64,000 bases of DNA from Mesorhizobium_K marinum (lineage in GTDB: Bacteria; Pseudomonadota; Alphaproteobacteria; Rhizobiales; Rhizobiaceae), in NCBI RefSeq assembly GCF_040813715.1, contig NZ_JBFOCH010000004.1. One strand, written 5' to 3'. The notes beneath the pieces were generated by a model that worked only from the letters and a program-made list of their open reading frames with translations, was not told where the DNA came from and did not search any database. Shown in pieces: positions 7,796 through 16,733 of the stretch (position 1 is the first letter of the stretch; each line of letters begins with the position of its first letter). Position numbers and translations under genes: made by a program.

Positions 7796-9169
7796 ATGAC
7801 GAATCTGGCTTACGAGGAGACCGAGGCGAACGAGGTCGCGGCCATGCAGGCGCTGCGTCCGGTGCCGCGCATCTCCATCCAGGCGTTCTGCGAAACCGAG
7901 GGCGTCGCCCAGCCGATCGAACGCGCCGGCGAAGACCGCCGCATGGCGAAGGCCCATCTCAAGGTCCACATGGGCGGGGTGGCGACGGCGATCGAACTCT
8001 ACCAGTCGGCGCCTACGCCCAACCTGATCATCCTGGAGTCGCGCAAGGAGCCGCGCGAGATGCTCCAGTCGCTCAACGAGCTCGCCGAATATTGCGATCC
8101 GACGACGAAGGTCATCGTCATCGGCCACTACAACGACGTCGGCCTCTATCGCGAGCTGATCCGCTCGGGCATTTCCGAATACATCGTCGCGCCGATCTCC
8201 ATGGCCGACATGGTCAGCGTGGTCTCGACGATCTTCGTCGATCCCGACTCCGATCCGATCGGCCGCTCCATCGCCTTCATCGGCGCCAAGGGGGGCGTCG
8301 GCTCCTCGACGATCGCCCACAACGTCGCCTGGACGATGTCGTCGCTGTTCGAATCCGAAGTGACGGTCGCCGATCTCGACCTCGCCTTCGGCACCGCCAA
8401 CATCAACTTCGACCAGGATCCGGCGCAGGGCATCGCCGAGGCCGTCTTCTCGCCCGAACGCATCGACGAGGTCTACCTCGATCGCCTGCTGGCGCAGTGC
8501 TCCGAACACCTGTCGCTGCTCGCCGCGCCATCGACCCTCGAGCGCGTCTACGACTTCGACCAGGACGCCTTCGCGCAGATCATCGACACCGCGCAGCGCA
8601 GCGCGCCGCTTCTGGTGCTCGACGTGCCGCATATCTNCTCGACGCTCGAGCGCGTCTATGACTTCGACCAGGACGCCTTTGCGCAGATCATCGACACCGC
8701 GCAGCGCAGCGCGCCGCTTCTGGTGCTCGACGTGCCGCATATCTGGACCGGCTGGTCCAAGGCGACGCTGGCCAAGGCCGACGAGGTGGTTGTCACCGCG
8801 ACGCCAGAGCTTGCCAACCTGCGCAACACCAAGAACATCGTCGACATGCTGAAGCGGCTGCGGCCGAACGATCCTGCGCCGAAGCTGATCATCAACCAGG
8901 CGGGCGTCCCCAAGCGCCCGGAGATCAAGCCGGCCGACTTCACCGAACCGCTCGGCATCGAGCCGATGGCGGTCATCCCGTTCGAGCCGCTCCTGTTCGG
9001 CAACGCGTCCAACAACGGCCGCATGCTCGGCGAGATGGACGCGGCGCATCCCATCGTCGCGATCATGCACGAGATGGCGCATGTGCTGACCGGACGCAGC
9101 GAGATCAAGGCCAAGAAGAAGGCGGGACTGGGCGGGATTCTCGGCAGATTCGCGCCGAAGAAGAAGTAG
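7796..9169 (+). CDS. cpaE: Pilus assembly ATPase CpaE/TadZ (scaffold joint inside)
   Basis: A response-regulator-like N-terminal half (IELYQSAPTPNLIILESR, TKVIVIGHYNDVGLY) precedes a MinD/ParA-type ATPase with a deviant Walker A motif IGAKGGVGSSTIAHN at about residue 162. CpaE/TadZ localises the pilus machine at the cell pole. The n at 8637 joins copies 8530-8636 and 8638-8744 (offset 108, a few SNPs). Because 108 is a multiple of three the frame survives but 36 residues are repeated; the real protein should be about 421 aa. The usual conserved Lys of the deviant Walker A is present (GAKGG). Confidence 0.93.
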   Translation: MTNLAYEETEANEVAAMQALRPVPRISIQAFCETEGVAQPIERAGEDRRMAKAHLKVHMGGVATAIELYQSAPTPNLIILESRKEPREMLQSLNELAEYCDPTTKVIVIGHYNDVGLYRELIRSGISEYIVAPISMADMVSVVSTIFVDPDSDPIGRSIAFIGAKGGVGSSTIAHNVAWTMSSLFESEVTVADLDLAFGTANINFDQDPAQGIAEAVFSPERIDEVYLDRLLAQCSEHLSLLAAPSTLERVYDFDQDAFAQIIDTAQRSAPLLVLDVPHIXSTLERVYDFDQDAFAQIIDTAQRSAPLLVLDVPHIWTGWSKATLAKADEVVVTATPELANLRNTKNIVDMLKRLRPNDPAPKLIINQAGVPKRPEIKPADFTEPLGIEPMAVIPFEPLLFGNASNNGRMLGEMDAAHPIVAIMHEMAHVLTGRSEIKAKKKAGLGGILGRFAPKKK

Positions 9170-9190
9170 TCGGCGGAGCGGCGGGCGGAC

Positions 9191-10714
9191 ATGTTCGGTA
9201 AAAGAGGCAACGACGACGGTTCGCGGACGAAGCCCGAGTTCCGTCCTGCGACGCAGCCCCAGGGCGAGGCGCCGGTCGCGAAACCGGCGGCCGAACCGCG
9301 CGCCGACGCGGCGGCCGTCCTGACGCAGGCGCCGCCGCCACCCGCCGCCCCCGCGGCTCCCGCCGCGCCGCGCCGCCCGGTCGAAGCGCCGCCGCTTGCG
9401 GCCGAGCCGCGCAAGCTCCAGCGCGAGCGCAGCGATTCCTACTACGACACCAAGAGCCAGGTCTTCTCCGCGCTGATCGACACGATCGACCTGTCGCAGC
9501 TCGCCAAGCTGGACCCCGACAGCGCGCGCGAGGAGATCCGCGACATCGTCAACGACATCATCGCGATCAAGAACTTCGCGATGTCGATCGCCGAGCAGGA
9601 AGAACTGCTCGAGGACATCTGCAACGACGTTCTGGGCTACGGCCCGCTCGAGCCGCTCCTGGCGCGCGACGACATCGCCGACATCATGGTGAACGGGTCG
9701 CGCAACGTCTACATCGAGGTCAACGGCAAGGTCGAGCAGACCGGCATCCGTTTCCGCGACAACCAGCAGCTTCTCAATATCTGCCAGCGCATCGTCAGCC
9801 AGGTCGGGCGCCGCGTCGACGAATCGAGCCCGATCTGCGACGCGCGCCTGCCGGACGGTTCGCGCGTCAACGTCATCGCGCCGCCGCTCGCCATCGACGG
9901 CGCCGCGCTCACCATCCGCAAGTTCAAGAAGGACAAGCTGACCCTCGACCAGTTGGTCAGGTTCGCATCCATCTCACCGGCCGGCGCCGAGGTCTTGAAG
10001 ATCATCGGCCGGGTTCGGTGCAACATCATCGTCTCCGGCGGCACCGGTTCGGGCAAGACCACCCTGCTCAACTGCCTGACCAACTATGTCGACCGCGAGG
10101 AGCGCGTCATCACCTGCGAGGATTCGGCCGAACTGCAGCTGCAGCAGCCGCATGTCGTGCGACTGGAAACCCGGCCGCCCAATCTCGAGGGCGAGGGCGA
10201 GGTGACCATGCGCGACCTTGTCAAGAACTGCCTGCGCATGCGGCCCGAACGGATCATCGTCGGCGAGGTTCGCGGACCCGAGGTGTTCGACCTGTTGCAG
10301 GCGATGAACACCGGCCATGACGGCTCGATGGGCACGATCCACGCGAACAGCCCGCGCGAATGCCTGAACCGCATGGAATCCATGATCGCCATGGGCGGCT
10401 ACACGCTTCCGCAGAAGACCGTGCGCGAGATCATCGTCGGATCGGTCGACGTCATCATCCAGGCCGCGCGCCTGCGCGACGGCTCGCGCCGCATCACCCA
10501 CATCACCGAGGTGATCGGCATGGAGGGTGACGTCATCATCACGCAGGACCTCGTCCTCTACAACATCCATGGCGAAGACGCGAACGGCAGGCTCCTCGGC
10601 GAGCACGTCTCGACCGGCGTCGGCCGGCCGCATTTCTGGGAGCGCGCCCGCTACTTCGGCGAGGAGCAGCGGCTCGCCACGGCGCTCGACTCCATGGAGA
10701 AGCGTGCGAACTAG
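9191..10714 (+). CDS. cpaF: Pilus secretion ATPase CpaF/TadA
   Basis: 507 aa hexameric motor ATPase of the type II/IV secretion family, driving Flp pilus extension and possibly retraction. The first ~75 residues are a Pro/Ala-rich linker (TQAPPPPAAPAAP). The catalytic core shows Walker A GGTGSGKTT near residue 283, the Asp box (VITCEDSAELQL), Walker B (ERIIVGEVRGPEVFDLLQAM) and the His box (GHDGSMGTIHANSPRE). LLARDDIADIMVNG and DARLPDGSRVNVIAPPLA are the typical N-terminal domain motifs. It starts 21 bp after cpaE and is followed by tadB. Confidence 0.95.
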   Translation: MFGKRGNDDGSRTKPEFRPATQPQGEAPVAKPAAEPRADAAAVLTQAPPPPAAPAAPAAPRRPVEAPPLAAEPRKLQRERSDSYYDTKSQVFSALIDTIDLSQLAKLDPDSAREEIRDIVNDIIAIKNFAMSIAEQEELLEDICNDVLGYGPLEPLLARDDIADIMVNGSRNVYIEVNGKVEQTGIRFRDNQQLLNICQRIVSQVGRRVDESSPICDARLPDGSRVNVIAPPLAIDGAALTIRKFKKDKLTLDQLVRFASISPAGAEVLKIIGRVRCNIIVSGGTGSGKTTLLNCLTNYVDREERVITCEDSAELQLQQPHVVRLETRPPNLEGEGEVTMRDLVKNCLRMRPERIIVGEVRGPEVFDLLQAMNTGHDGSMGTIHANSPRECLNRMESMIAMGGYTLPQKTVREIIVGSVDVIIQAARLRDGSRRITHITEVIGMEGDVIITQDLVLYNIHGEDANGRLLGEHVSTGVGRPHFWERARYFGEEQRLATALDSMEKRAN

Positions 10715-10764
10715 GCCGTCGCGGCCGGGGCGGGGAATGGCATGAGGCAAATTCGGCGGATCGC

Positions 10765-11778
10765 ATGTTCGGCATAGATACAACCGTACTGGCCTTCATC
10801 GCGCTCGCTGGCTTCAGCGCCGGCGCGGTCGCCTATGCGTTCCTGTTCAACCGGATCAGCGAGGAGCAGACCACCGGGCGGCGGCTCGACACGATCAAGA
10901 AGGCCGAGACCGACAGGACGGTGATCAAGGCGAACCGCGACCGCGCCGCCGAGGCCGCCAAGCGCCGCAAGTCCGTCCAGGATTCGCTGAAGGAACTCGA
11001 CGCCAAGCAACTCGCCGCCGACAGGAACGTCAAGAAGCCGCCCTTGCGCATCCAATTGAGGCAGGCGGGACTGCAGGTGACAGTCGAACGCTTCTATCTT
11101 TATTCGGCCGTCTGCGGACTTCTCGTCACCGCTGGCGCCTACTTCCTCAAGGCGCCGGTGCTGACTTTGCCGGGCGCGTTCCTGGCAGGCGCGTTCGGCC
11201 TGCCGCGCTGGTTCGTCTCCTTCCTGCGGGCGCGCCGTGTGAAGGCGTTCCTGAATGAATTCCCGAATGCGCTTGACATCATCGTGCGCGCGGTCAAGTC
11301 GGGTCTTCCGCTCAACGACGGCATCCGGCTGATCGCGTCGGAGGCGCCCGAGCCTGTGCGCTCGGAGTTTCGCCGGATCGTCGAGTCGCAGCAGCTCGGC
11401 ATGTCGATCCCGGACGCCGCGCTGCGCATGCCCGAAACCATGCCGTGCTCCGAGGCCGGCTTCTTCGGCATCGTGATCCAGATCCAGAGCCAGGCCGGCG
11501 GCAACCTGTCGGAAGCGCTCGGCAACCTGTCGCGCGTGCTGCGCGACCGCAAGAAGATGAAGGCTAAGGTGCAGGCCCTGTCGATGGAGGCCAAGGCGTC
11601 GGCGGCGATCATCGGCGCGCTGCCCTTCATAGTGGCGACGCTCGTCTACTTTTCCAGCCCGAACTACATCATGCCGCTGTTCACCACGAGCACCGGCCAC
11701 TTGATCCTGGGCGTCTCCGGCATCTGGATGTCGATCGGCATCTTCGTGATGCGCAAGATGATGAACTTCGAAGTGTAG
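10765..11778 (+). CDS. tadB: Flp pilus inner-membrane platform protein TadB
   Basis: 337 aa with the T2SSF/GspF domain in its C-terminal half. There is an N-terminal membrane helix, a long charged cytoplasmic segment (residues about 30-95, Lys/Arg/Glu rich), a pair of hydrophobic helices around 110-150, then the T2SSF core (LNEFPNALDIIVRAVKSGLPLNDGI) and two C-terminal helices. TadB pairs with TadC to couple the CpaF motor to pilin in the membrane. It lies 50 bp after cpaF and 10 bp before tadC. Confidence 0.94.
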   Translation: MFGIDTTVLAFIALAGFSAGAVAYAFLFNRISEEQTTGRRLDTIKKAETDRTVIKANRDRAAEAAKRRKSVQDSLKELDAKQLAADRNVKKPPLRIQLRQAGLQVTVERFYLYSAVCGLLVTAGAYFLKAPVLTLPGAFLAGAFGLPRWFVSFLRARRVKAFLNEFPNALDIIVRAVKSGLPLNDGIRLIASEAPEPVRSEFRRIVESQQLGMSIPDAALRMPETMPCSEAGFFGIVIQIQSQAGGNLSEALGNLSRVLRDRKKMKAKVQALSMEAKASAAIIGALPFIVATLVYFSSPNYIMPLFTTSTGHLILGVSGIWMSIGIFVMRKMMNFEV

Positions 11779-11788
11779 GTGCGATGCA

Positions 11789-12808
11789 ATGACTGCCCAA
11801 GTCGTCAAGGCGATCACCGACCCGGCCTTCCTCATCGCGCTTTTCGTCGGCATCGCCGTCTTCGCGACCTTCTTCACCGTGATGCCCTCCCTGTCGGGGA
11901 ACACGCTGAAGTCGCGCATGAAGTCGGTGGCGCTGGAGCGTGATGAACTGCGCATCAAGCAGCGCGCGCGGCTGGCCGCCGAGGCCGACCGCCGGCGCAA
12001 GGGCCTGCGCGAGGAGCAGTCGATCGGCATGCGGGCGATCGTCGACCGGCTCGACCTGAGGCGAGCGCTCGCCGACGACAACACCGTTGCCAAGCTGAAG
12101 GTCGCCGGTTTCCGCGGCCAGAATCCGCTCACCCGATTCCTCTTCTTCCGCCTGGTGCTGCCCTTCGTCTTCTTCGGCCTGGCCGCCGCCTACGTCTTCG
12201 TGCTCGGGGGGCTTCCCGAGCAGCCGCCGCTGATCAAGGGTTTCGTCTGCATCGTCGCCGCCTATGCCGGCTTCTACGCTCCGATCCTCTACGTCAACAA
12301 CAGGGCGACCAAGCGCAAGCAGTCCATCCAGCTCGCCTGGCCCGACGCGCTGGACCTGATGCTGATCTGCGTCGAGTCGGGCATGTCGATCGAGGCGGCG
12401 ATCCGCAAGGTGGCCGACGAGATCGGCGGCCAGTCGGTCGGCCTGGCCGAGGAACTGATCCTCACCAACGCCGAACTCTCCTATCTGCCCGAGCGCAAGC
12501 AGGCCTACGAGAACCTCAACGCCCGCACCGGGCTGGAATCGGTCAAGTCGGTGACGCAGGCGCTGATCCAGGCGGAGCGTTACGGCACGCCGGTCGCGCA
12601 TGCCCTTCGTGTCCTGGCCAGCGAAAGCCGCGACATGCGCATGAACGAGGCCGAGAAGAAGGCGGCGGCCTTGCCCCCCAAGCTGACGGTTCCGATGATC
12701 CTGTTCTTCCTGCCGGTGCTGTTCGCCATCATCCTCGGCCCGGCCGGTATCCAGGTCAACCAGCGCGGCGGCCTCTTCGGCGACGGCCAGAAGACGATGC
12801 AGGAATAG
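11789..12808 (+). CDS. tadC: Flp pilus inner-membrane platform protein TadC
   Basis: 339 aa, paralogous in layout to TadB: N-terminal helix, charged cytoplasmic stretch, two central helices, T2SSF domain (AWPDALDLMLICVESGMSIE, residues about 190-210) and a C-terminal hairpin (PPKLTVPMILFFLPVLFAII). It is the last plus-strand gene of the tad operon and is followed within 30 bp by a terminator. With TadB it forms the inner-membrane platform; order and sizes are those of other rhizobial and Caulobacter tad loci. Confidence 0.94.
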   Translation: MTAQVVKAITDPAFLIALFVGIAVFATFFTVMPSLSGNTLKSRMKSVALERDELRIKQRARLAAEADRRRKGLREEQSIGMRAIVDRLDLRRALADDNTVAKLKVAGFRGQNPLTRFLFFRLVLPFVFFGLAAAYVFVLGGLPEQPPLIKGFVCIVAAYAGFYAPILYVNNRATKRKQSIQLAWPDALDLMLICVESGMSIEAAIRKVADEIGGQSVGLAEELILTNAELSYLPERKQAYENLNARTGLESVKSVTQALIQAERYGTPVAHALRVLASESRDMRMNEAEKKAAALPPKLTVPMILFFLPVLFAIILGPAGIQVNQRGGLFGDGQKTMQE

Positions 12809-12835
12809 CGCGCCGCGCTTCGCGCCAAGAGAAAA

Positions 12836-12860
12836 GGCCGGTCGAGCGACCGGCCTTTTT
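12836..12860. terminator. Bidirectional terminator between tadC and tadD
   Basis: A near-perfect palindrome GGCCGGTCGAGCGACCGGCC is preceded by AAAA and followed by TTTTT. It therefore ends transcription from both the plus-strand tad operon and the convergent minus-strand tadD gene. Confidence 0.9.
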
Positions 12861-12880
12861 CGTTCGGCTGACGCGTGCGA

Positions 12881-13705
12881 TCAGTTGGTCGCGGACTTCT
12901 TCTTTTTCTTGTCTTCGTCCTTGAGCTGGCTCCAGGCGTTCTGCTGCGCCAGCATCTTGCGCAGGTAGGCGACGTTGGCCTGCGCCTGCTCCGGGGAAAG
13001 CTCCTGGCTGGCGATGCGTTCCGCCTCGTCGAAGCGGCCCTGCAGGCCGACCACCAGCGCCAGGTTCTGCCGCACACGGCTGTCCGCGCCGCGCTGCTCG
13101 GAAGCTGAACGCATGTAGGTTTCCGCAGTCTTCAGGTCGCCCTGCAGCACATAGGACATGCCGAGATTGGACAGGATCGACGGATCGTTCGGCTTGAGGT
13201 CGAGCGCGCGGCGGTAGAGCGTGCGCGCCTCGGCCGACTGGCCGAGCTGGTCGAGGATCGCCGCCTCCGCCGACAAAAGCTTCCAGTCCGGATACTCCGG
13301 AGTCTGCGCGCGGCGCACCGCGTCGAGCGCCGGCTCGAGTTCGCCGGCGCCGGCGAGCGCCTTGCCATAGGCGGCGAGAACGTCGCGATCCTTCGGATAG
13401 TCGATGGCGAGCTTGCGCATCACGGCGAGCGACTGCTCGCTGTTGCCGTTCATCTGCAGCACCTGCGCGTATTTCATCGCGGTCGGCTTGTCGGAGGGGT
13501 TCGACGCATAGGTCTTGCCGAGCGACGTGCTGGCACTGGCCAGTTCCTGCGCCGACATCTGTTCGACGGCCCGTCCGGACTTCGACACCGAGCCGGTGGT
13601 CATCTTGCTGGTGCCGCAGCCGGCGACGCCCACCGCGATGGTGATCGCCACCGTCGCCCGAAGAAGTCGTTTTCCGGTTGCGTTCATCGAGCGGGTGGTC
13701 AACAT
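12881..13705 (-). CDS. tadD: TadD-like tetratricopeptide lipoprotein
   Basis: 274 aa from ATG 13705, selected for the GGAG Shine-Dalgarno about 10 bp upstream; ATG 13687 has none. A signal peptide with lipobox ending VAGC is followed by several TPR units (for example AEARTLYRRALDLKPNDPSILSNLGMSYVLQG, quoted in parts: LYRRALDLKPND and LSNLGMSYVLQGD) and a Lys-rich tail (DKKKKKSATN). TadD-type lipoproteins sit at the outer membrane and help the Flp secretin assemble. It is convergent to tadC and separated from it by a shared terminator. Alternative description: generic TPR protein; context makes TadD likely. Confidence 0.88.
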   Translation of the reverse strand: MLTTRSMNATGKRLLRATVAITIAVGVAGCGTSKMTTGSVSKSGRAVEQMSAQELASASTSLGKTYASNPSDKPTAMKYAQVLQMNGNSEQSLAVMRKLAIDYPKDRDVLAAYGKALAGAGELEPALDAVRRAQTPEYPDWKLLSAEAAILDQLGQSAEARTLYRRALDLKPNDPSILSNLGMSYVLQGDLKTAETYMRSASEQRGADSRVRQNLALVVGLQGRFDEAERIASQELSPEQAQANVAYLRKMLAQQNAWSQLKDEDKKKKKSATN

Positions 13706-13770
13706 CTGCGCCGGGTCTCCCATCGCGCGGCGGACTTCCCGAGCGTCCGGCGCCGAACAGAAGCAATATT

Positions 13771-13794
13771 CCGTTAACCCTAACGGATGGTTAA
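13771..13794. promoter_or_regulatory. Nested inverted repeat in the tadD/aminopeptidase divergent promoter
   Basis: The stretch CCGTTAACCCTAACGG (13771-13786) is a dyad with 6-bp arms. Its TTAACC (13774-13779) also pairs with GGTTAA at 13789-13794, giving a second dyad with a 9-bp spacer. It lies between two divergent genes, 66 bp upstream of the tadD ATG and 36 bp upstream of the aminopeptidase ATG, a good position for a regulator. The regulator is unknown; TTAA half-sites also occur near flp. Confidence 0.4.
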
Positions 13795-13829
13795 GAGCGC
13801 GCCGCCGGCGCCGTGCAAGGACGTTTCGC

Positions 13830-15200
13830 ATGCCTGTCCAACTCGTCGCAAAGAAGCCGCGTTCGTCGCGCCCGATCCACCTGCTCGCCGGCGGCGACCT
13901 CAAGGGGGCGGGGCTCGACGCCGCGGCTTCCTCCTGGGCCAAGGCCGCGGGCTTCAAGGGCGAAGCCGGCCAGTCGCTGCTGCTGCCTGGCGCCGGCGGC
14001 GAGGTCGCCGGCGTGCTGTTCGGCATCGGCAAGGCCGACGGCCGCCCGGCAATGGCCACAGGCGCGCTTGCAAAGTCCCTGCCCGACGGCGACTGGCATT
14101 TCGCGGCGGCGCCGGAGAAGCCGACGCTGGCCGCGCTCGGCATGCTGCTCGGCGGCTACATGTTCACCCGCTACGGCAAGAAGCCGCGCGCCAGCATCCG
14201 CCTGGCCGTTCCCTCCGGAGCCGACGCCGCCTATCTCGCGCGCGCCTCGGAAGCCGCCTTCCTCACGCGCGATCTCGTCAATACGCCGACCAACGACATG
14301 GGCCCCGACGAGCTTGAGGCGGCGGTCCGGGCGCTGGCGCGCAGCCACAAGGCGAAGGTTTCCGTCACCAGCGGCGACGATCTCCTGGCCGCCAACCTGC
14401 CGATGATCCACGCGGTCGGCCGTGCGTCCGACAAGGCGCCGCGCCTTGTCGACCTGGTCTGGGGGCCGCGCGGCGCGCCGAAGGTCACGCTGGTCGGCAA
14501 GGGCGTCTGCTTCGACACCGGCGGCCTCGACATCAAGCCGCCGTCGAGCATGCTGCACATGAAGAAGGACATGGGCGGCGCCGCCAACGTCCTCGGCCTC
14601 GCGTCGATGATCATGGCGTCCGGGCTGAAGGTCAGGTTGCGCGTGCTCATCCCGGCGGTGGAGAACGCGATCTCCGGCAACGCCTTCCGCCCCGGCGACG
14701 TCCTCAGGAGCCGCAAGGGCACGACCGTCGAGATCGGCAACACCGACGCCGAGGGGCGGCTGGTCCTCGCCGACGCGCTGGCTCTCGCCGACGAGGAGGC
14801 GCCGTCGCTCCTCGTCGACATGGCGACGCTGACCGGCGCCGCGCGCGTGGCGCTCGGCCCCGAACTTCCGCCCTTCTACACCGACGACGAGGCGCTTGCC
14901 GCCGAACTCGCCGCGGCGTCCGCCGGCCTGGAGGACCCGCTCTGGCGCATGCCGCTCTGGCGGCCCTATGACGCAAAGCTGTCGTCGAAGGTCGCCGACA
15001 TGAACAACGTCACATCCGATGGCTTCGCCGGATCGATCACCGCTGCGCTTTTCCTCAGGCGCTTCGTCGAGCGGGCGAGGAGCTGGGCGCATTTCGACAT
15101 CTTCGCCTGGAACCCCACCGACCGGCCGCACGGTCCCGCCGGCGGCGAAGCGCAGGGGATTCGCGCGCTCGAACAGGTGATCGCCAGGCGCTACGGGTAG
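13830..15200 (+). CDS. Leucyl aminopeptidase family (M17) peptidase
   Basis: 456 aa from ATG 13830. It carries the M17 metal and catalytic motifs: VGKGVCFDTGGLDIKPPSSM (Lys and Asp ligands), KKDMGGAANVLG and the signature NTDAEGRLVLADAL (Asp and Glu ligands). Cytosolic enzymes of this family remove N-terminal residues from peptides using two metal ions. It is the PepB-like short form typical of alphaproteobacteria. A MarR regulator and an NlpC/P60 peptidase follow downstream in the same direction, which suggests a role in turnover of cell-wall or other peptides; this is inference from context. Confidence 0.92.
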   Translation: MPVQLVAKKPRSSRPIHLLAGGDLKGAGLDAAASSWAKAAGFKGEAGQSLLLPGAGGEVAGVLFGIGKADGRPAMATGALAKSLPDGDWHFAAAPEKPTLAALGMLLGGYMFTRYGKKPRASIRLAVPSGADAAYLARASEAAFLTRDLVNTPTNDMGPDELEAAVRALARSHKAKVSVTSGDDLLAANLPMIHAVGRASDKAPRLVDLVWGPRGAPKVTLVGKGVCFDTGGLDIKPPSSMLHMKKDMGGAANVLGLASMIMASGLKVRLRVLIPAVENAISGNAFRPGDVLRSRKGTTVEIGNTDAEGRLVLADALALADEEAPSLLVDMATLTGAARVALGPELPPFYTDDEALAAELAAASAGLEDPLWRMPLWRPYDAKLSSKVADMNNVTSDGFAGSITAALFLRRFVERARSWAHFDIFAWNPTDRPHGPAGGEAQGIRALEQVIARRYG

Positions 15201-15277
15201 GCCGCGCAGCCGCAAGCCGGCGCAATGCGACCGGCAAATGATACGGATGCGAAACGATTTCTCGCTATACTGGCGTC

Positions 15278-15625
15278 ATGATCGTTCTGCGACCGTTGCA
15301 AGCGCTGCGTCTGTGGCAGCAGGTTTCTCTCTCGGAGGTGCGTGACGACGCGCCCGATTTGACCGTGCGCCAGATGGCGATCCTGCTCACCATCTATCTC
15401 GATCCGCCGCCGCACACGGTGCGCGGTCTGGCGGCGAAGCTCGAGGTCACCAAGCCGGTCATTACGCGGGCGCTGGATACGATGGGCGCCCTGAAGCTCG
15501 TTTCGCGCCATCGCGACGAGAAGGACAGGCGCAACGTCCTCATCAGGCGCACCGTCGAGGGCGCGCTCTATGTCGAGCGTTTCGGCGATGCTATCATCGC
15601 CAAGGCACAGGAACTCCCGCTTTGA
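15278..15625 (+). CDS. MarR-family transcriptional regulator
   Basis: 115 aa, a compact winged helix-turn-helix protein. The HTH covers PDLTVRQMAILLTIYLDPPP through VRGLAAKLEVTKPVITRALD, and the wing contains the conserved basic DEKDRRNVLIRRT (MarR family DxRR motif). It lacks long dimerisation helices and is shorter than typical MarR proteins (~140-150 aa). Its TGA stop overlaps the TTG start of the next gene, so it is translationally coupled to the NlpC/P60 hydrolase and probably controls that pair in response to an unknown ligand. Confidence 0.88.
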   Translation: MIVLRPLQALRLWQQVSLSEVRDDAPDLTVRQMAILLTIYLDPPPHTVRGLAAKLEVTKPVITRALDTMGALKLVSRHRDEKDRRNVLIRRTVEGALYVERFGDAIIAKAQELPL

Positions 15626-16479
15626 CCGCCCACGACAAGAGACTGCACGCCTTCCGTCCCGATCTCGCCGACGCCAGGCTCCAGGGCAAGGTTGCCGCCG
15701 AGCGCTTCGTCGACGGGCGTCCGGCGCGGATCGTCCAACCGGTGGCGGACCTGGTCAGGGAACCGCGCCCGGACGCCGGTCTCGACACCCAGCTCCTCTG
15801 CGGCGACGCGGTGACGGTCTTCGACGAGGCGGAGGGCTGGGCCTGGGTCCAGGCCGCCCGCGATGGTTATGTCGGCTACGTCTCCGGCGGCGCGCTCGGG
15901 CCGGGCGAAGCGCCGACCCATGTCGTCCACGCGCCCCGGAGCTTCATCTATCCGGGTCCCGACCTGAAGCTGCCGCGCATGGGCGAACTGTCGATGGGAT
16001 CGGCGACGACGGTGCGCGACTTCGCCGAGACGCGGGGCACGCGCTATGCGTTGCTGGCCAGCGGCGGCGCCATGATCGCCGCCCATCTCGGCGAGGCCGA
16101 CCGGCGTGCCGACGATTTCGTCGCCGTGGCCGAGGATCTCCTGATGACGCCCTACCTCTGGGGCGGGGTCAGCGCCTTCGGCATCGATTGCTCCGGCCTG
16201 GTGCAACTCGCCATGCGCATGGCCGGGCGCGACGTGCTGCGCGACACCGACATGCAGGCGGCGACGATCGGCGCGGCGATCGAGCCTGGCGCAGACCGGG
16301 CCGATCTCAGGCGCGGCGATCTTGTATTCTGGAAGGGCCATGTCGCGATCATGGTCGATCCGCAAACGATCATCCATGCCAACGGCCACACCATGCTGGT
16401 CTCGCGCGAGGGGCTCGGCGAGGCCATCGACCGCATTGGCTACCTCTACGGCGGCCCGACCGGCTTCAGGCGGCCCTGA
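15622..16479 (+). CDS. NlpC/P60 family cysteine peptidase with SH3 domain
   Basis: 285 aa from TTG 15622, overlapping the MarR stop by 4 bp. No signal peptide is visible. The N-terminal half contains bacterial SH3-like repeats (DTQLLCGDAVTVFDEAEGWA, VQAARDGYVGYV). The C-terminal half is NlpC/P60: WGGVSAFGIDCSGLVQLAMR with catalytic Cys around residue 189, then GHVAIM with the catalytic His and IIHANGH as third polar residue. The family hydrolyses gamma-D-Glu-diamino acid bonds in peptidoglycan peptides. Lack of a secretion signal suggests recycling of cytosolic muropeptides together with the upstream aminopeptidase. Confidence 0.9.
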   Translation: MTAHDKRLHAFRPDLADARLQGKVAAERFVDGRPARIVQPVADLVREPRPDAGLDTQLLCGDAVTVFDEAEGWAWVQAARDGYVGYVSGGALGPGEAPTHVVHAPRSFIYPGPDLKLPRMGELSMGSATTVRDFAETRGTRYALLASGGAMIAAHLGEADRRADDFVAVAEDLLMTPYLWGGVSAFGIDCSGLVQLAMRMAGRDVLRDTDMQAATIGAAIEPGADRADLRRGDLVFWKGHVAIMVDPQTIIHANGHTMLVSREGLGEAIDRIGYLYGGPTGFRRP

Positions 16480-16482
16480 GAA

Positions 16483-16733
16483 CTACCGACGGTCGGAAAC
16501 GTCAGTATCCGGCCTTGCGATCGACGAGGTTGGCGAGCGGTTCGCCGCGCTCGAAGGCCTCCATCTGCTCGAGCATCGGGCCGACGAGATGGGACGGGTC
16601 GGAGGTNNNCTACCGACGGTCGGAAACGTCAGTATCCGGCCTTGCGATCGACGAGGTTGGCGAGCGGTTCGCCGCGCTCGAAGGCTTCCATCTGCTCGAG
16701 CATCGGGCCGACGAGATGGGACGGGTCGGAGGT
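16483..16733. repeat. Overlap copies around scaffold joint nnn16607-16609
   Basis: Bases 16483-16606 and 16610-16733 are copies with offset 127 and a single visible SNP (GGCCTCC versus GGCTTCC). Both contain the 3' end of the dehydrogenase gene on the minus strand. The left copy is therefore a redundant fragment, not a second gene. Confidence 0.92.

Noticed and set aside
8530..8744. Internal tandem duplication of 36 residues in CpaE
   Set aside because: It coincides exactly with the n at 8637 and the two copies differ only by scattered SNPs; not a protein repeat.
7037..9082. Long open frames antisense to cpa/tad genes, yej genes and others (some over 600 codons)
   Set aside because: They are Arg/Asp/Leu/Gly-rich shadow frames expected opposite high-GC genes; their composition is not protein-like and the opposite strand encodes recognised families.
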